A DNA stretch of 64,000 nucleotides, taken from assembly GCF_001293465.1 (NCBI RefSeq), contig NZ_JSYZ01000026.1, positions 31,502 through 95,501 of the forward strand. Direction: 5' to 3'. A program made the translations under genes and the position numbers. The DNA comes from Pseudomonas asplenii (GTDB lineage Bacteria; Pseudomonadota; Gammaproteobacteria; Pseudomonadales; Pseudomonadaceae). Below the pieces are notes generated by a model. The model saw nothing but the letters and a program-made list of their open reading frames with translations. It did no database searches and was not told the DNA's origin. Below, one piece after another: positions 8,739 to 17,930 of the stretch. How positions within the stretch are numbered: position 1 is the stretch's first letter; each line of letters starts with the position of its first letter.

Positions 8739-9686
8739 CTACAGCGGTTTCACCGCGATGCAGATGTCGCAGTCTAGCGTGCCGGCCACCGGGTCGTAAT
8801 GGGCATCTTTCGGGTAGCGTTCGAAGGGCGGGCCACTGGCGAACTGCATGCCGCTGCGGGGCAGCCAGTCGCGGCACAGCTCGGTCCAGGCATCCGGGAA
8901 GTCGCGGACATGACCACTGAAACGGGCCACCGCGTAGCGCCCGCCGGGCAGGGTGGCCACCGTGGCTTCGCCACTGCCGACAAAGTCGTCCGGCACCTGC
9001 ACGCAGGCGTCATAGCGGCATTTCTCGGGTGGGGTGACATGCGGGTCATCGTGGCCGATGCCCAGGCGCAGCTCGCCCGTCAGGCCGTTACGTTCCATCC
9101 AGGGCATGAAGGTCTCGCGCCAGAATATGCCGATACCAGGGCCGTAGGGCCCGGTGTAGCGCATGTAGGCGATGCGGGTCGGGGGGATGTCTTCAAGCGT
9201 GACGTCCATCGTCATTTCCTCCAGGGTTTGGGAGCGCCCATGGTCGGACAGGATCAGCGCGCATTCCTGATCAGGATTGCGAAATGACTGCCGGCGCCGT
9301 TCGCGGATGTCGTTCAGGCGCTGTTCCCAGCGGACGGGTTCGAGTTGGCGCCAGGTGCTGGGCGTGACCTGGAAGTGCTGCTTGAACGCCCGGCTGAAGG
9401 CCTCGCCGGAGCCGAAGCCGACCTGCAGGGCGATGTCCAGCACCGTGGCTTCGGGGCGTTCGGCCAACAGCAGGGCGGCACAGCCGAGCCGGCGGCGGCG
9501 CAGGTAGTCGCCCAGGGTTTCCCCGACCCAGGCGCTGAACAGGCGATGGAAGTGAAAGGGCGAGAAGTGCGCGATGGCCGCCAGTTCGGCCAACTCCAGC
9601 GGCTGGTCCAGGTGTTGGTCGATGTGTTCCAGCACCCGGTTCATCCGGCGCGTGTATTCCAGCAGGCTCTGATAGGCGACGCTCAT
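8739..9686 (-). CDS. AraC family regulator with GyrI-like effector domain
   Basis: The 315-residue protein has an N-terminal AraC DNA-binding domain (residues about 8-110; AIAHFSPFHFHRLFSAWVGE and VGFGSGEAFSRAFKQHFQV) joined to a GyrI-like small-molecule domain (about 155-315; PTRIAYMRYTGPYG, PGGRYAVARFSG). This order is the Rob/SoxS-like fusion seen in multidrug regulators such as Rob. It is divergent from the LysE-type exporter at 9850, a candidate target. Confidence 0.92.
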   Translation of the reverse strand: MSVAYQSLLEYTRRMNRVLEHIDQHLDQPLELAELAAIAHFSPFHFHRLFSAWVGETLGDYLRRRRLGCAALLLAERPEATVLDIALQVGFGSGEAFSRAFKQHFQVTPSTWRQLEPVRWEQRLNDIRERRRQSFRNPDQECALILSDHGRSQTLEEMTMDVTLEDIPPTRIAYMRYTGPYGPGIGIFWRETFMPWMERNGLTGELRLGIGHDDPHVTPPEKCRYDACVQVPDDFVGSGEATVATLPGGRYAVARFSGHVRDFPDAWTELCRDWLPRSGMQFASGPPFERYPKDAHYDPVAGTLDCDICIAVKPL

Positions 9687-9849
9687 GGGCCTTTGACTCC
9701 CTCCGGTGGATAGGTCGGGCGAATGCCAGGGAAAACGCAGCAGCCATAGTAAACGCTGGCTGTCGGTCCGCCAGGGGAGTTTTCTTCAATACGTGATGCC
9801 GGCGGCTGGGTACGGTGCTGCTCATCTTCAATCGAGAGAGACCTATCCG

Positions 9850-10437
9850 ATGAGCGTTCTGCTTTCCATGGCCGCCTTTGCGCTGGCTTCGTCCATTACC
9901 CCTGGCCCGGTCAACATCGTCGCCTTGAGTGCCGGGGCGCAGTTCGGCCTGCGTGCCAGCCTGCGCCATGTGACCGGCGCCACCCTGGGTTTCACCTTGT
10001 TGCTGGTGCTGATCGGCCTGGGGCTGCATGAACTGTTGCTGCGGGTGCCGGCGCTGACGCGAGGCATCCAGCTCGGCGGTGTGGCGTTTCTCCTGTACAT
10101 GGCCTGGAAGCTGGCCATGGATGACGGTTCGCTCGACGCTGGCAACGCCGGCAAGCGCCCGACCCTGACCCTCGGCGCGGTAATGCAGTGGCTCAACCCC
10201 AAGGCCTGGCTGGCCTGCGTCGCCGGCATGGGCGCGTTTGCCGCCGAGGGTGATACGCGGGTGGTGCTGGAGTTCGCGCTGATCTACTTCGTGATCTGCT
10301 ACGGCTCGATCGCCTGCTGGGCCTTCGCCGGCACCTTCCTGCGCCGCTACCTGGAAAATCCCCGGGGGATGCGCCTGTTCAATCGGCTGATGGCCTTGCT
10401 GCTGGCGCTCAGTGCGGCCTACCTGTTGCTGCCCTGA
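9850..10437 (+). CDS. LysE family exporter
   Basis: A 195-residue membrane protein with the family opening ASSITPGPVNIVALSAGAQF and about six hydrophobic segments. ATG at 9850 begins the first membrane helix; the open frame continues upstream without support. AGAGAGACC lies just before the start. It sits between two AraC regulators, 8739-9686 (divergent) and 10444-11313 (convergent), either of which could control it. It exports an amino acid or similar small molecule; specificity unknown. Confidence 0.9.
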   Translation: MSVLLSMAAFALASSITPGPVNIVALSAGAQFGLRASLRHVTGATLGFTLLLVLIGLGLHELLLRVPALTRGIQLGGVAFLLYMAWKLAMDDGSLDAGNAGKRPTLTLGAVMQWLNPKAWLACVAGMGAFAAEGDTRVVLEFALIYFVICYGSIACWAFAGTFLRRYLENPRGMRLFNRLMALLLALSAAYLLLP

Positions 10438-10443
10438 GTCCGC

Positions 10444-11313
10444 TCAGCCGCGATACTGGCCGGGCGTTGCGGCCAGGTGCTGCTTGAAGGCCCGCTGGAA
10501 GTGCGCCTGGTCGGCGAAGCCGGCCTCCAGTGCGACGTCGGCGATCAGCCGTCCGCGCCGCAGTTGATTGCGCGCATACTGAATGCGCCGGTTGACCAGG
10601 AAGGCGTGGGGCGTCATGCCGTAATACTGCTTGAAGGCGCGGGTCAGGTAGGACGCCGAGAGTTGCGCGGCCTGGCAGATGTCCTCCAGCTTCAGTGCTT
10701 CGGTGCAGTGCTTGTGGATGTAGGCCGCGGCCCGCTCCAGCTTCTGGTTGACCTCGCGGGCCGGGATCGGCGCCGGGTTCAACCGGTGTTGCAGCAGGGT
10801 GAAGAACTCGACGATCGCGCACTGCTTTTCCAGGTGGGCGAGGTCGTCGTCCACCAGTTGTTCGTAAAGTGCGTTCAGGCCCCGGTACAGCTGCGGATCG
10901 CGGCTGTGGGTGGCGGAGAACGGGCGAAAGTCCAGGTCCGGGCTGAACCCCAGTTCGTGTTGCAGCGCGGTCAGCCAGGGTGTCTCGACATAGAACATGC
11001 GATAGGCCCAGGGCTGGTCGTCGATGGGGTTGCAGGCGTGCACCTCGCCGGGGTTCATCAGCACCACGGTGCCGGCCTCGACCTGCCACTGCTGCTGTTC
11101 GTTGATATAGGTGCTGCGGCCGTGGGTGATCGCGCCGATGGAGAAGTGCTCGTGGGAATGCCGGGAATAGCAGACCTCGCGGCCATCCTGGATCGAGCGC
11201 GCCTCGATGAAGGGCAGCGCCGCATCACGCCAGAAATACGGGGCCTTGTCGTCCGGGTGGGCGGTGGTCGATCTGCTCATGGTCGGTTCCAGTGTCTCGG
11301 GCGTTCGAATCAT
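10444..11313 (-). CDS. AraC family transcriptional regulator
   Basis: This 289-residue regulator has an N-terminal cupin-type ligand domain (SRHSHEHFSIGAITHG, then GTVVLMNPGEVHACNP) and a C-terminal pair of AraC helix-turn-helix motifs (LSASYLTRAFKQYYGMTPHA; AGFADQAHFQRAFKQHLAAT). This is the AraC subgroup often found beside LysE exporters. The start at 11313 has AGGAG seven bases upstream; ATGs at 11319 and 11367 are worse placed. Convergent with the LysE gene, whose stop is only seven bases away. Confidence 0.9.
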   Translation of the reverse strand: MIRTPETLEPTMSRSTTAHPDDKAPYFWRDAALPFIEARSIQDGREVCYSRHSHEHFSIGAITHGRSTYINEQQQWQVEAGTVVLMNPGEVHACNPIDDQPWAYRMFYVETPWLTALQHELGFSPDLDFRPFSATHSRDPQLYRGLNALYEQLVDDDLAHLEKQCAIVEFFTLLQHRLNPAPIPAREVNQKLERAAAYIHKHCTEALKLEDICQAAQLSASYLTRAFKQYYGMTPHAFLVNRRIQYARNQLRRGRLIADVALEAGFADQAHFQRAFKQHLAATPGQYRG

Positions 11314-11323
11314 GGACATGCTC

Positions 11324-13768
11324 CTACAGTAACGCCGGTCTTTCCAGTGCCTGCCACGCGCTGGCATTGCCGGCGTCGCTGCGGGTCAGCCAGAGTTCGC
11401 CATGGCGCTCCAGTGGTTCGGCGGGCCATTGCAGCACGGTCTTCAGGTCGATTTTCACCCGGTGGCCGGGGTCCGAGCCATCGCGCAGGTCCCAGTCGGT
11501 TTCATAGTGGCGCAGGTGCAGGGTGTCGCCGCTGAAATCGATGAACTGCGGCCGGTTGCCCAGCCAGTCCGGGGCGATGCGCAGGGTGTGGGCCTCGACA
11601 TCGAGCAGCAGGAGTTTCCAGGCGCGCCGGCTGAACTCGAAATCCGGATGTTCCAGATAGAGCCGGGTCAGCGCCAGGTAACGGCCCCTGGGGGACCAGA
11701 TCATCGACGGGGCGAGATCGGACAGGGCGCAGCCGGAGGCGGTCAGCAGGTGGCCGCCCAGGCGTGCGATCTGGCCGCGCAGCCGGTCATCGCCATATTC
11801 GGTGGAACTGCCGAACAGCCAGGCGGCGTCCAGGCCGGTCGGCGCAGGCTGGATGAACTCGCCTTCGGCGGTGGCGAGCTGTGGCTGGTTGACCACGCGC
11901 CAGGCCGGTAACACCTCGAGGCTGTCTTTGCCGAGCCGGAGCTGGCGCATTTCGTAGTACACCCGCGAGTCCTCGCGATAACGGCAGAACCCGCCGGCTT
12001 CGGACGCCGCCGGTGCCGGTACGGTGAAGCGCCGCAGGGGTGTGCCGGAGTCATCCCGGGGCAGACGGCCAACGACCACGGCGACGCTGAGCACTGGGCC
12101 GCGAAAATCCACCAGCCCGGCGACCAGCAAGGGCGGGCTGTCGATCAGCCGCCGGTTGCCGGGATCGACCACGACGACCCGATCCGGCAACGCCTTGGCC
12201 TCGGTGAAGGGGATCAGCGCCAGGTACTGCCCGTCATCGCTGAGCCGATGGGGCAACTGCCAGAGGCCGGGCAGTTCCCAGTCGGCCAGTTGGCAGCGGT
12301 AACCGCCGACCCCGTCCTGGTTGTCGCAGGCCCGGATGAAACGGGCGCGGCTGCCGCCCGGCAGCGGGGCGGACTCGATCTGCACCGAGCAGGCCTGCCC
12401 ATCGCCTTCCAGTGGCAGGGCCAGCAGCACCCGAGCGCGGTTCCAGTCGGCATCCCGCTCACGACCGAGCGGGTCGTGGCCGACGAGGATTTCCGAGTCG
12501 CTGTGAATCTCGTGCAACTGGTAGCCGAAGCGGCCGTTGTCGGGCTGCTGCAGCGGCAGGTAGCTGTCCAGGCGGACGAACTGGGCGTCCAGCGCCACCG
12601 GCTCGCTCCAGTAGCCGGAAGGGCTGCGATCGTGGGTACTCCAGGGGGTGCGCAAGGCGCGCCAGCCCTGGCCCCGCTGCCACAGCCAGAGGCCACGGGC
12701 CGGCGTGTCAGGCTCCCCGGCGACCGTGGCGACGCAGACCAGCCGCTGGCTGTCGTCGCTCCACACCGGCGTCGTGTCGGCCTTGACCAGCAGCGGCGTC
12801 GCTTCCCCATCCAGGCTCAGGCGGTAATCCGGGTGCAACAGGGCACCGAGCGGCTGTTCCAGTTGTCGCAGGCTGTCAGGCAGGCTGAGCTGGCCTTCGA
12901 GCAGGTGCCGGCCGTCCGGGGAGCGTTGTTCGATCTGCTGGCGGGCCAGGTTCTGCTGCCAATGGCCGGGTTCGAGCCAGAGGTCGCCGACGGGCAACAG
13001 GTCCACCCGCTGTGCCGTCTTGAGCAGGGCCTGCAGGCTGACCTGTTCGGTGCTGTTATCCACCAGCGGGCTGTAGCGCCCGGCGAGCCCCTGTTCGTTG
13101 AAGGTGTCCAGTTCCCAGAAGCGTTCGTCGTTGCAGCGATAGAGCTGCCGTTGGCGGCGGTCGAGAATCACCAGGCCCCAGCTCTGGCGCGACGGCACCG
13201 GTGCGGCGAAATAGCGGCCATCGCTGGAAAAGCGCGCCGATGAGCCCAGCCCTTCGAGCAGCACGCCATCGGGAAACAGGTAGTCGCAGGTGACCGGCCC
13301 GCCCATGGCGATTTCGCTGTGGTTGAATACCCGGATCGGTTCGCCCTCGGGCGTCTGGTCGGGTTCCTGGCCACCCCAGGCGCTTCGGCCACGGGGGCTG
13401 GATGCGCTGGGCGGCACCAGCCCGAGCCGGCGTTCCCAGGTGGCGACACAGGCCAGCCCGGGGAAAATGGCCAGGCAGGCCGCGGCGATGTCCCAGTAGT
13501 CGGGCAGGGCGCGCCCCAGGCTGAAACCCAGGCCGAACACCGCCGAGATCATCAGCCGGGCGGCACCCCGTCCGCCGGCCAGCCAGCCGAGCCTGGCGCA
13601 CAGCCACATGCCGGCGGCTGCGGCCAGTACCACGGTGCCGGCCAGTAGCGGTGGCAGGGTGGTCACCAGGAAAATCGGTACCCCCAGCACCAGCAGTTGC
13701 CAGATCAGCTCCAGCAGCAGGCGACCGATGCTCTTGGGAGGGTTGCTTTCGTCACGGGCGGCGCTCAC
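11324..13768 (-). CDS. membrane-anchored beta-propeller-like protein, uncharacterised
   Basis: An 814-residue protein. The first ~115 residues hold about three hydrophobic helices (LIWQLLVLGVPIFLV; LLAGTVVLAAAAGMWL; a third near residue 95). The rest has PD40/TolB-like blade motifs at intervals: SSDGRYFAAP, SPDGRHLLEG, SDDSQRLVCVA, SDDGQYLALIP and SPRGRYLALTR. This suggests a beta-propeller of roughly five or more blades, probably soluble on one face of the inner membrane. No enzyme motif was found. It is a single gene divergent from the diguanylate cyclase at 13982. I do not recognise a characterised homologue. Confidence 0.75.
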   Translation of the reverse strand: MSAARDESNPPKSIGRLLLELIWQLLVLGVPIFLVTTLPPLLAGTVVLAAAAGMWLCARLGWLAGGRGAARLMISAVFGLGFSLGRALPDYWDIAAACLAIFPGLACVATWERRLGLVPPSASSPRGRSAWGGQEPDQTPEGEPIRVFNHSEIAMGGPVTCDYLFPDGVLLEGLGSSARFSSDGRYFAAPVPSRQSWGLVILDRRQRQLYRCNDERFWELDTFNEQGLAGRYSPLVDNSTEQVSLQALLKTAQRVDLLPVGDLWLEPGHWQQNLARQQIEQRSPDGRHLLEGQLSLPDSLRQLEQPLGALLHPDYRLSLDGEATPLLVKADTTPVWSDDSQRLVCVATVAGEPDTPARGLWLWQRGQGWRALRTPWSTHDRSPSGYWSEPVALDAQFVRLDSYLPLQQPDNGRFGYQLHEIHSDSEILVGHDPLGRERDADWNRARVLLALPLEGDGQACSVQIESAPLPGGSRARFIRACDNQDGVGGYRCQLADWELPGLWQLPHRLSDDGQYLALIPFTEAKALPDRVVVVDPGNRRLIDSPPLLVAGLVDFRGPVLSVAVVVGRLPRDDSGTPLRRFTVPAPAASEAGGFCRYREDSRVYYEMRQLRLGKDSLEVLPAWRVVNQPQLATAEGEFIQPAPTGLDAAWLFGSSTEYGDDRLRGQIARLGGHLLTASGCALSDLAPSMIWSPRGRYLALTRLYLEHPDFEFSRRAWKLLLLDVEAHTLRIAPDWLGNRPQFIDFSGDTLHLRHYETDWDLRDGSDPGHRVKIDLKTVLQWPAEPLERHGELWLTRSDAGNASAWQALERPALL

Positions 13769-13981
13769 GGGGACATCCTGTGCGGTGATGGCGGAGGGCG
13801 AGTATGACCTGTCGTGCGGGCGGCGCCCATGCCTGGGCCCGGGGTTGTGCGGCCGGTCACAGGACGCATGGACGGTCGGGGGCGGGCAACGGGTCGACCG
13901 AAGAACATTGGCGGATTTACACGGTCCATAGCGTTGTGGCGGTTCATTTATTGTCTACGCTTGCATGATCGCAAGCCTGGG

Positions 13982-14962
13982 ATGTCTGTGATGTTAGCGC
14001 CGAAAAAACCTACCAATGAAACGGCCCGCGTGGAAAAACTGCGCTCGCTGAATATTCTCGATACTCCGCCCGAAGAGCGTTTCGACCGCCTGACCCGCCT
14101 GGCCAAGCGCCTGTTCGATGTGCCCATCGCGCTGGTCAGCCTGGTCGATGAGAACCGACAGTGGTTCAAGTCCTGCGTCGGGCTGACGGCCAGTGAGACG
14201 CCGCGGGATATTTCCTTTTGTGGTCACGCGATTCTCGGTGATCAGGTGCTGATGATTCCGAACGCGGAGAGCGACGAACGGTTCCATGACAATCCGATGG
14301 TGACGGGCGCCCCCGGCATCCGTTTCTATGCCGGTTGTCCGCTGACGGTCGGGGATGGCAACAAACTGGGCACCCTGTGCCTGATCGACACCCGGCCGCG
14401 AACCTTGAATGACGAGGAACGCTCGCTGCTGTGCGACCTGGCGCAGATGGCCGAGCAGGAACTGGTGGCGGTACAGATGGCGACCATGGACGAGTTGACC
14501 CTGTTGTCCAACCGTCGTGGTTTCGAGGCCCTGGCCAGCCAGGGGCTGGGCGTGTGCAAGCGCATGGGCAAGCCGGCTTCGCTGCTGTTCTTCGACCTCA
14601 ACGACTTCAAGCAGATCAACGATGTGTACGGCCATGCCGAGGGCGACCTGGCGCTGAAGAACTTCGCCGATGTGTTGCGCATCGTGTTTCGCGAGAGCGA
14701 CGTGGTCGGCCGGCTGGGGGGCGATGAGTTCGTGGTACTGCTGACCGGCTCCGATCATGTGCAGGTCGAGATGATCATGGCGCGGCTTCGCCACACCCTG
14801 GGCGAGCGCAATTCAGGGCAGAAGCGGGGTTATGACATTCGCTTCAGCGTGGGGCAGATCGAATATGACCCGCATCGCCATGACTCGATCGCAGATCTGC
14901 TGGAGGACGCCGACAGGGCCATGTACGCGCATAAACAGGCACTCAAACGCCAACGCAGCTGA
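13982..14962 (+). CDS. GAF-GGDEF diguanylate cyclase
   Basis: A 326-residue cytoplasmic enzyme making cyclic di-GMP from two GTP. The N-terminal GAF domain (residues about 25-155) has the DTPPEERFDRLTRLAKRLFD opening common to sensory GAF proteins. The C-terminal GGDEF domain (about 160-325) has an intact active site, RLGGDEFVVLL, and an inhibitory I-site RESD five residues before it, so product feedback inhibition is expected. Start 13982 is used; 13991 is equally possible. The GAF ligand is unknown. Confidence 0.93.
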   Translation: MSVMLAPKKPTNETARVEKLRSLNILDTPPEERFDRLTRLAKRLFDVPIALVSLVDENRQWFKSCVGLTASETPRDISFCGHAILGDQVLMIPNAESDERFHDNPMVTGAPGIRFYAGCPLTVGDGNKLGTLCLIDTRPRTLNDEERSLLCDLAQMAEQELVAVQMATMDELTLLSNRRGFEALASQGLGVCKRMGKPASLLFFDLNDFKQINDVYGHAEGDLALKNFADVLRIVFRESDVVGRLGGDEFVVLLTGSDHVQVEMIMARLRHTLGERNSGQKRGYDIRFSVGQIEYDPHRHDSIADLLEDADRAMYAHKQALKRQRS

Positions 14963-14966
14963 GCGC

Positions 14967-14984
14967 GGCCCGGAAAACCGGGCC
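14967..14984. terminator. hairpin between convergent genes
   Basis: GGCCCGG-AAAA-CCGGGCC forms a perfect seven-pair hairpin between the convergent cyclase and pbpG genes. There is no strong T run, so termination is likely but not certain. Confidence 0.4.
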
Positions 14985-14997
14985 GGTTCCTGCCCGG

Positions 14998-15933
14998 TTA
15001 CTTTGCGGCCTGTTCGCCCGCCTGGCGGCCCTTCAGATTCTTGTCGGCCTTGTAGCGCAGCGCCACGTCCGGCACGCTGCCGCCCTTGCCGGTTTCGACC
15101 CAGTTGCGGATCCGGCTGGCGTCGGCGAAGTGGGTGTACTTGCCGAACGCATCGAGGATCACCAGGGCGACCGGGCGATTGCCCATCTCGGTGACCAGCA
15201 CCAGGCAGTGGCCGGCCTGGTTGGTGAAACCGGTCTTGGTGATCTTGATGTTCCAGCTGTCCTTGTTGACCAGATGGTCGGTGTTGCGAAAGCCCAGGGT
15301 GTAGTTGGGCTTGCGGAACGCCACGGTCTTTTCCTTGGTGGTACTCAGCTCGCTCAGCATCGGGTAGTGACGGGCGGCCATCAGCAGCTTGCTGAGGTCG
15401 CGGGCGGTGGAGACGTTGTGGATCGACAACCCGGTCGGTTCGACATAGTGGGTGTTGATCATGCCCAGGGACTTGGCCTTGGCGTTCATCGCCGCGATGA
15501 ACGCCGCGTAGCCGCCCGGATAGTGGTGCGCCAGGCTGGCGGCCGCCCGGTTCTCGGACGACATCAGGGCGATCAGCATCATTTCCTTGCGCGGCAGTTC
15601 GCTACCGAGCTTGACCCGGGAGAACACGCCTTTCATTTCCGGGGTATCGCTGATGTTCACCGAGATGTACTGGTCCATCGGCAACTTGGCGTCGAGCACC
15701 ACCATGGCGGTCATCAGCTTGGTCACCGAGGCAATCGGCACCACCACGTCGGGGTTGCTGGAGTACAGGGTCTTGTTGGTCTGCAGATCGATCAGCAGGG
15801 CGCTGCCGGAGGCGACTTGCAGGTGGCTGGTATCGCGAGGGGCCTGGGTGGTTTCACGCGCCTCGACGACAGGAGTGGCAACGGTGCCGGCCAGAACGAA
15901 AAAAAGGCCGAGGATGGAATGACGAATGTTCAC
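14998..15933 (-). CDS. pbpG: D-alanyl-D-alanine endopeptidase (penicillin-binding protein 7)
   Basis: The 311-residue periplasmic serine peptidase cuts peptidoglycan cross-links. After a signal peptide (about 1-25, ending VVEA) it has the S11 active-site motifs SVTKLM (Ser-x-x-Lys), SEN ([11 protein letters not shown]) and KTG (KITKTGFT). A GTG at 15933 is used because it places the signal peptide at the N-terminus; upstream frame has no signal. Length matches PbpG/PBP7 of pseudomonads. Single gene. Confidence 0.93.
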   Translation of the reverse strand: MNIRHSILGLFFVLAGTVATPVVEARETTQAPRDTSHLQVASGSALLIDLQTNKTLYSSNPDVVVPIASVTKLMTAMVVLDAKLPMDQYISVNISDTPEMKGVFSRVKLGSELPRKEMMLIALMSSENRAAASLAHHYPGGYAAFIAAMNAKAKSLGMINTHYVEPTGLSIHNVSTARDLSKLLMAARHYPMLSELSTTKEKTVAFRKPNYTLGFRNTDHLVNKDSWNIKITKTGFTNQAGHCLVLVTEMGNRPVALVILDAFGKYTHFADASRIRNWVETGKGGSVPDVALRYKADKNLKGRQAGEQAAK

Positions 15934-16059
15934 GCGGATGGACTCGCTAAAAATGGATAAACCGTTGGCAACGGGCTTTTCTTGAAAAAGCGTTACGTTT
16001 GATGAATATAGCCCGGAAAGTTGCCACAGCGCTGCAGAGAGTGGGCGTAACTGACACAA

Positions 16060-16506
16060 AATTTAATCTTGTGTGATCGCACTTCCGCTGCCTGTTCGAA
16101 CTTTCCGATGGTTGTCCGATCCCTGGCTGGATTCAGTCACTGCAATGGCTGCCCGGAGAACCCGGAAGACGTGCCTTGGCTGTTTGGCGATGGACCCTCG
16201 AGTCCGTACTGGCCATAAGACATATGGTAGCGTAGAGAGGGCAGCCGTTGTATCGGTCCAAGGCCTTTATTTCGCAGGTTCCAGCGATTTTTCCAGAATA
16301 TTTTCCAGCTGCTTCGCCAGTGGCTTTTGTCAAGTTCGCAATACCCCGGAAAACCCTTTGAAATCAATTGCGCTCTAGGGTTTTCCCTGAGTCCCGACGG
16401 GGTGTTCGGGTATCGGCATTGATAGGTCATGGTGTTCGCTGCGAACTGCGATTAGCATCGGCGCCATTATTGCGCTAGGTGCTTTCTGGACTTCAGGAGT
16501 TGGGGC
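16060..16506. other. intergenic, no gene seen
   Basis: About 450 bases between divergent pbpG and the two-helix membrane protein. Short frames exist on both strands but lack ribosome sites and family resemblance. Nothing else was recognised. Confidence 0.5.
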
Positions 16507-17067
16507 ATGCCAAAGATTTCTTTGAGCAGGGATTACCTGCCCATGGTGGTATGGGCGGGAATCGTCGCGGTATTGCTGCTGGGGTTCGCGTTCTTTCCGA
16601 AATCGGCCGACTGGTATGGCTGGATTCAGGCCGTGGGGCTGATTGTCGGGTTGATGGTGGCGATTGCGGTGCCGGCGATCCAGCGCAAGCAGGCGTTCCA
16701 GGCCGAGCGTCAGCGCCTGCGTGAGCGCGAAGTGGGGTATGCCCGGCGCCTGCATTATTTCGGCCTGGAACTGCTCGAACTGCTGGGGCGCATCACCGCC
16801 AGCCTGACTCACCTGCGGGCTTCCGACCGGCATCGCCACCAGCGCAGCCTCGAGGATTTTCTGCATCGCCTGTTCGAGTCCCACAAGCAGGACCTGAATG
16901 ACGATCGGATTCTGATCATTCACGAACTGCGCAAGGTCGCCAACGTGCTGATCGACGAGCTGGAAAGCGGGCGTTCGGACCGGGCGGTGATGATCGAGCT
17001 GGACAAGCGCCTGCAGAAGCTGGGGCATCGCACCCAGCTCAACAGCGTCCAGGCCGAACGCAGCTGA
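16507..17067 (+). CDS. two-helix membrane protein, uncharacterised
   Basis: A 186-residue protein with two hydrophobic segments at about residues 12-30 and 38-58, then a long charged, largely helical cytoplasmic tail (about 60-186) with heptad-like character (QRLREREVGYARRLHYFGLE). No domain recognised. The GGAGTTGGGGC before the ATG can serve as a ribosome site. Single gene. Confidence 0.65.
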   Translation: MPKISLSRDYLPMVVWAGIVAVLLLGFAFFPKSADWYGWIQAVGLIVGLMVAIAVPAIQRKQAFQAERQRLREREVGYARRLHYFGLELLELLGRITASLTHLRASDRHRHQRSLEDFLHRLFESHKQDLNDDRILIIHELRKVANVLIDELESGRSDRAVMIELDKRLQKLGHRTQLNSVQAERS

Positions 17068-17076
17068 GTACCGGCC

Positions 17077-17103
17077 AAAAAAAGCCCGCAACACAGTGCG
17101 GGC
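17077..17103 (-). terminator. intrinsic terminator of the 17150 gene
   Basis: GCCCGCA at 17084-17090 pairs with TGCGGGC at 17097-17103. On the minus strand the hairpin is followed by a run of Ts, so it ends the small gene at 17150-17332; it may also stop plus-strand reading from 17067. Confidence 0.75.
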
Positions 17104-17149
17104 AAGGGGTTGTGCGGAGCAACGCACGTTTCGGGAAGTCGGTGGGCGG

Positions 17150-17332
17150 TCAGGCGCCGAGGGCATGCAGGTCCATGCGTTCGGACAGGGCCTTGGCCGC
17201 TGGCAGGGAAGTGAGGGGGCCGCTGATCTGTACGCCATCGCGAACCAGGTACCAGCAGGCGAGCAGTCCCAGTTCCCTGAGCGAGGCGGGAACGGCGCTG
17301 CCGATAACGGACATGATCTGAACCTTGGGCAT
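17150..17332 (-). CDS. small hypothetical protein
   Basis: A 60-residue protein beginning MPKVQIMSVIGS. Start 17332 is fixed by a strong GGAGG five bases upstream; two upstream in-frame Mets (17347, 17344) lie before or in that site. It contains a short hydrophobic core (LRELGLLACWYLVRDG) and a C-terminal helix (AAKALSERMDLHALGA). Function unknown. It has its own terminator. Confidence 0.6.
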   Translation of the reverse strand: MPKVQIMSVIGSAVPASLRELGLLACWYLVRDGVQISGPLTSLPAAKALSERMDLHALGA

Positions 17333-17398
17333 AAGTACCTCCATCAATCTATGGAGCTACCTTACGGTCATGACGGCTTCAGGAAAAATCACCGTGCT

Positions 17399-17440
17399 CG
17401 ATAGTGGACATCGACGAAATCGAGCCCTGGTCCATTATCG
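17399..17440. repeat. imperfect inverted repeat
   Basis: CGATAGTGGAC and GTCCATTATCG are 11-base arms with one mismatch and a 20-base spacer, just upstream of the 17150-17332 gene. It could be an operator; no T run. Confidence 0.35.
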
Positions 17441-17470
17441 TTTGGCTGTCGCAGGTCGGCTGATGCCGGA

Positions 17471-17665
17471 TCAGTCGACCACCTGATCCAGCATGTGAAT
17501 CACTTCCTGTTCATTCAACAGCCCCTTGCGGACCAGGTTCTCGGCCAGCAACGAGAGAAACTTGGCCGTGCGATGACCTTCGAGCTGCTTGAGCTCGGTC
17601 AGGGCGCTGTAGACCTTGCTGGAGGTGCAGAGCCCGGCGATGCGATGCGGATTTTGCGTTGGCAT
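17471..17665 (-). CDS. small hypothetical protein
   Basis: A 64-residue predicted helical protein (VYSALTELKQLEGH, LSLLAENLVRKGLLNEQEV) without signal or membrane segment. AAGGA nine bases before the ATG supports translation. The sequence is compact and acidic at the end (HMLDQVVD). No domain recognised, function unknown. Confidence 0.6.
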   Translation of the reverse strand: MPTQNPHRIAGLCTSSKVYSALTELKQLEGHRTAKFLSLLAENLVRKGLLNEQEVIHMLDQVVD

Positions 17666-17884
17666 GGTTCGTCCTTGTTCTTATAAGGGAAGGCCCTCGA
17701 CGATGGATCGATTTTGCAGCCGGGCGGTGGCACCCATATGACAGCCGTGTGAAGGGCTGAGCAATGCGACGACCGGCAGTCCTATCATGCGCCATTGGTG
17801 TACGAATGCTGTCTTGCCTGCGACCTTTACCTCTGAAATCCAGACGGGGAGGGTGGCCCCGCGGCTTTTCCTGCCCCCGTAACG

Positions 17885-17914
17885 ACCCAGGCCCCGTCTT
17901 GCGAGCGGGGCCTG
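17885..17914. terminator. hairpin after the 17931 gene
   Basis: CCAGGCCCCG and CGGGGCCTGG form a ten-pair GC-rich hairpin directly beyond the stop. No T run follows, so termination is only probable. Confidence 0.4.
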
Positions 17915-17930
17915 GATTTCTGCCGGGTGG

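Noticed and set aside
16073-16378. 101-codon open frame between pbpG and the two-helix protein
   Set aside because: No ribosome site, composition unlike a protein of this genome, and no domain; probably chance.
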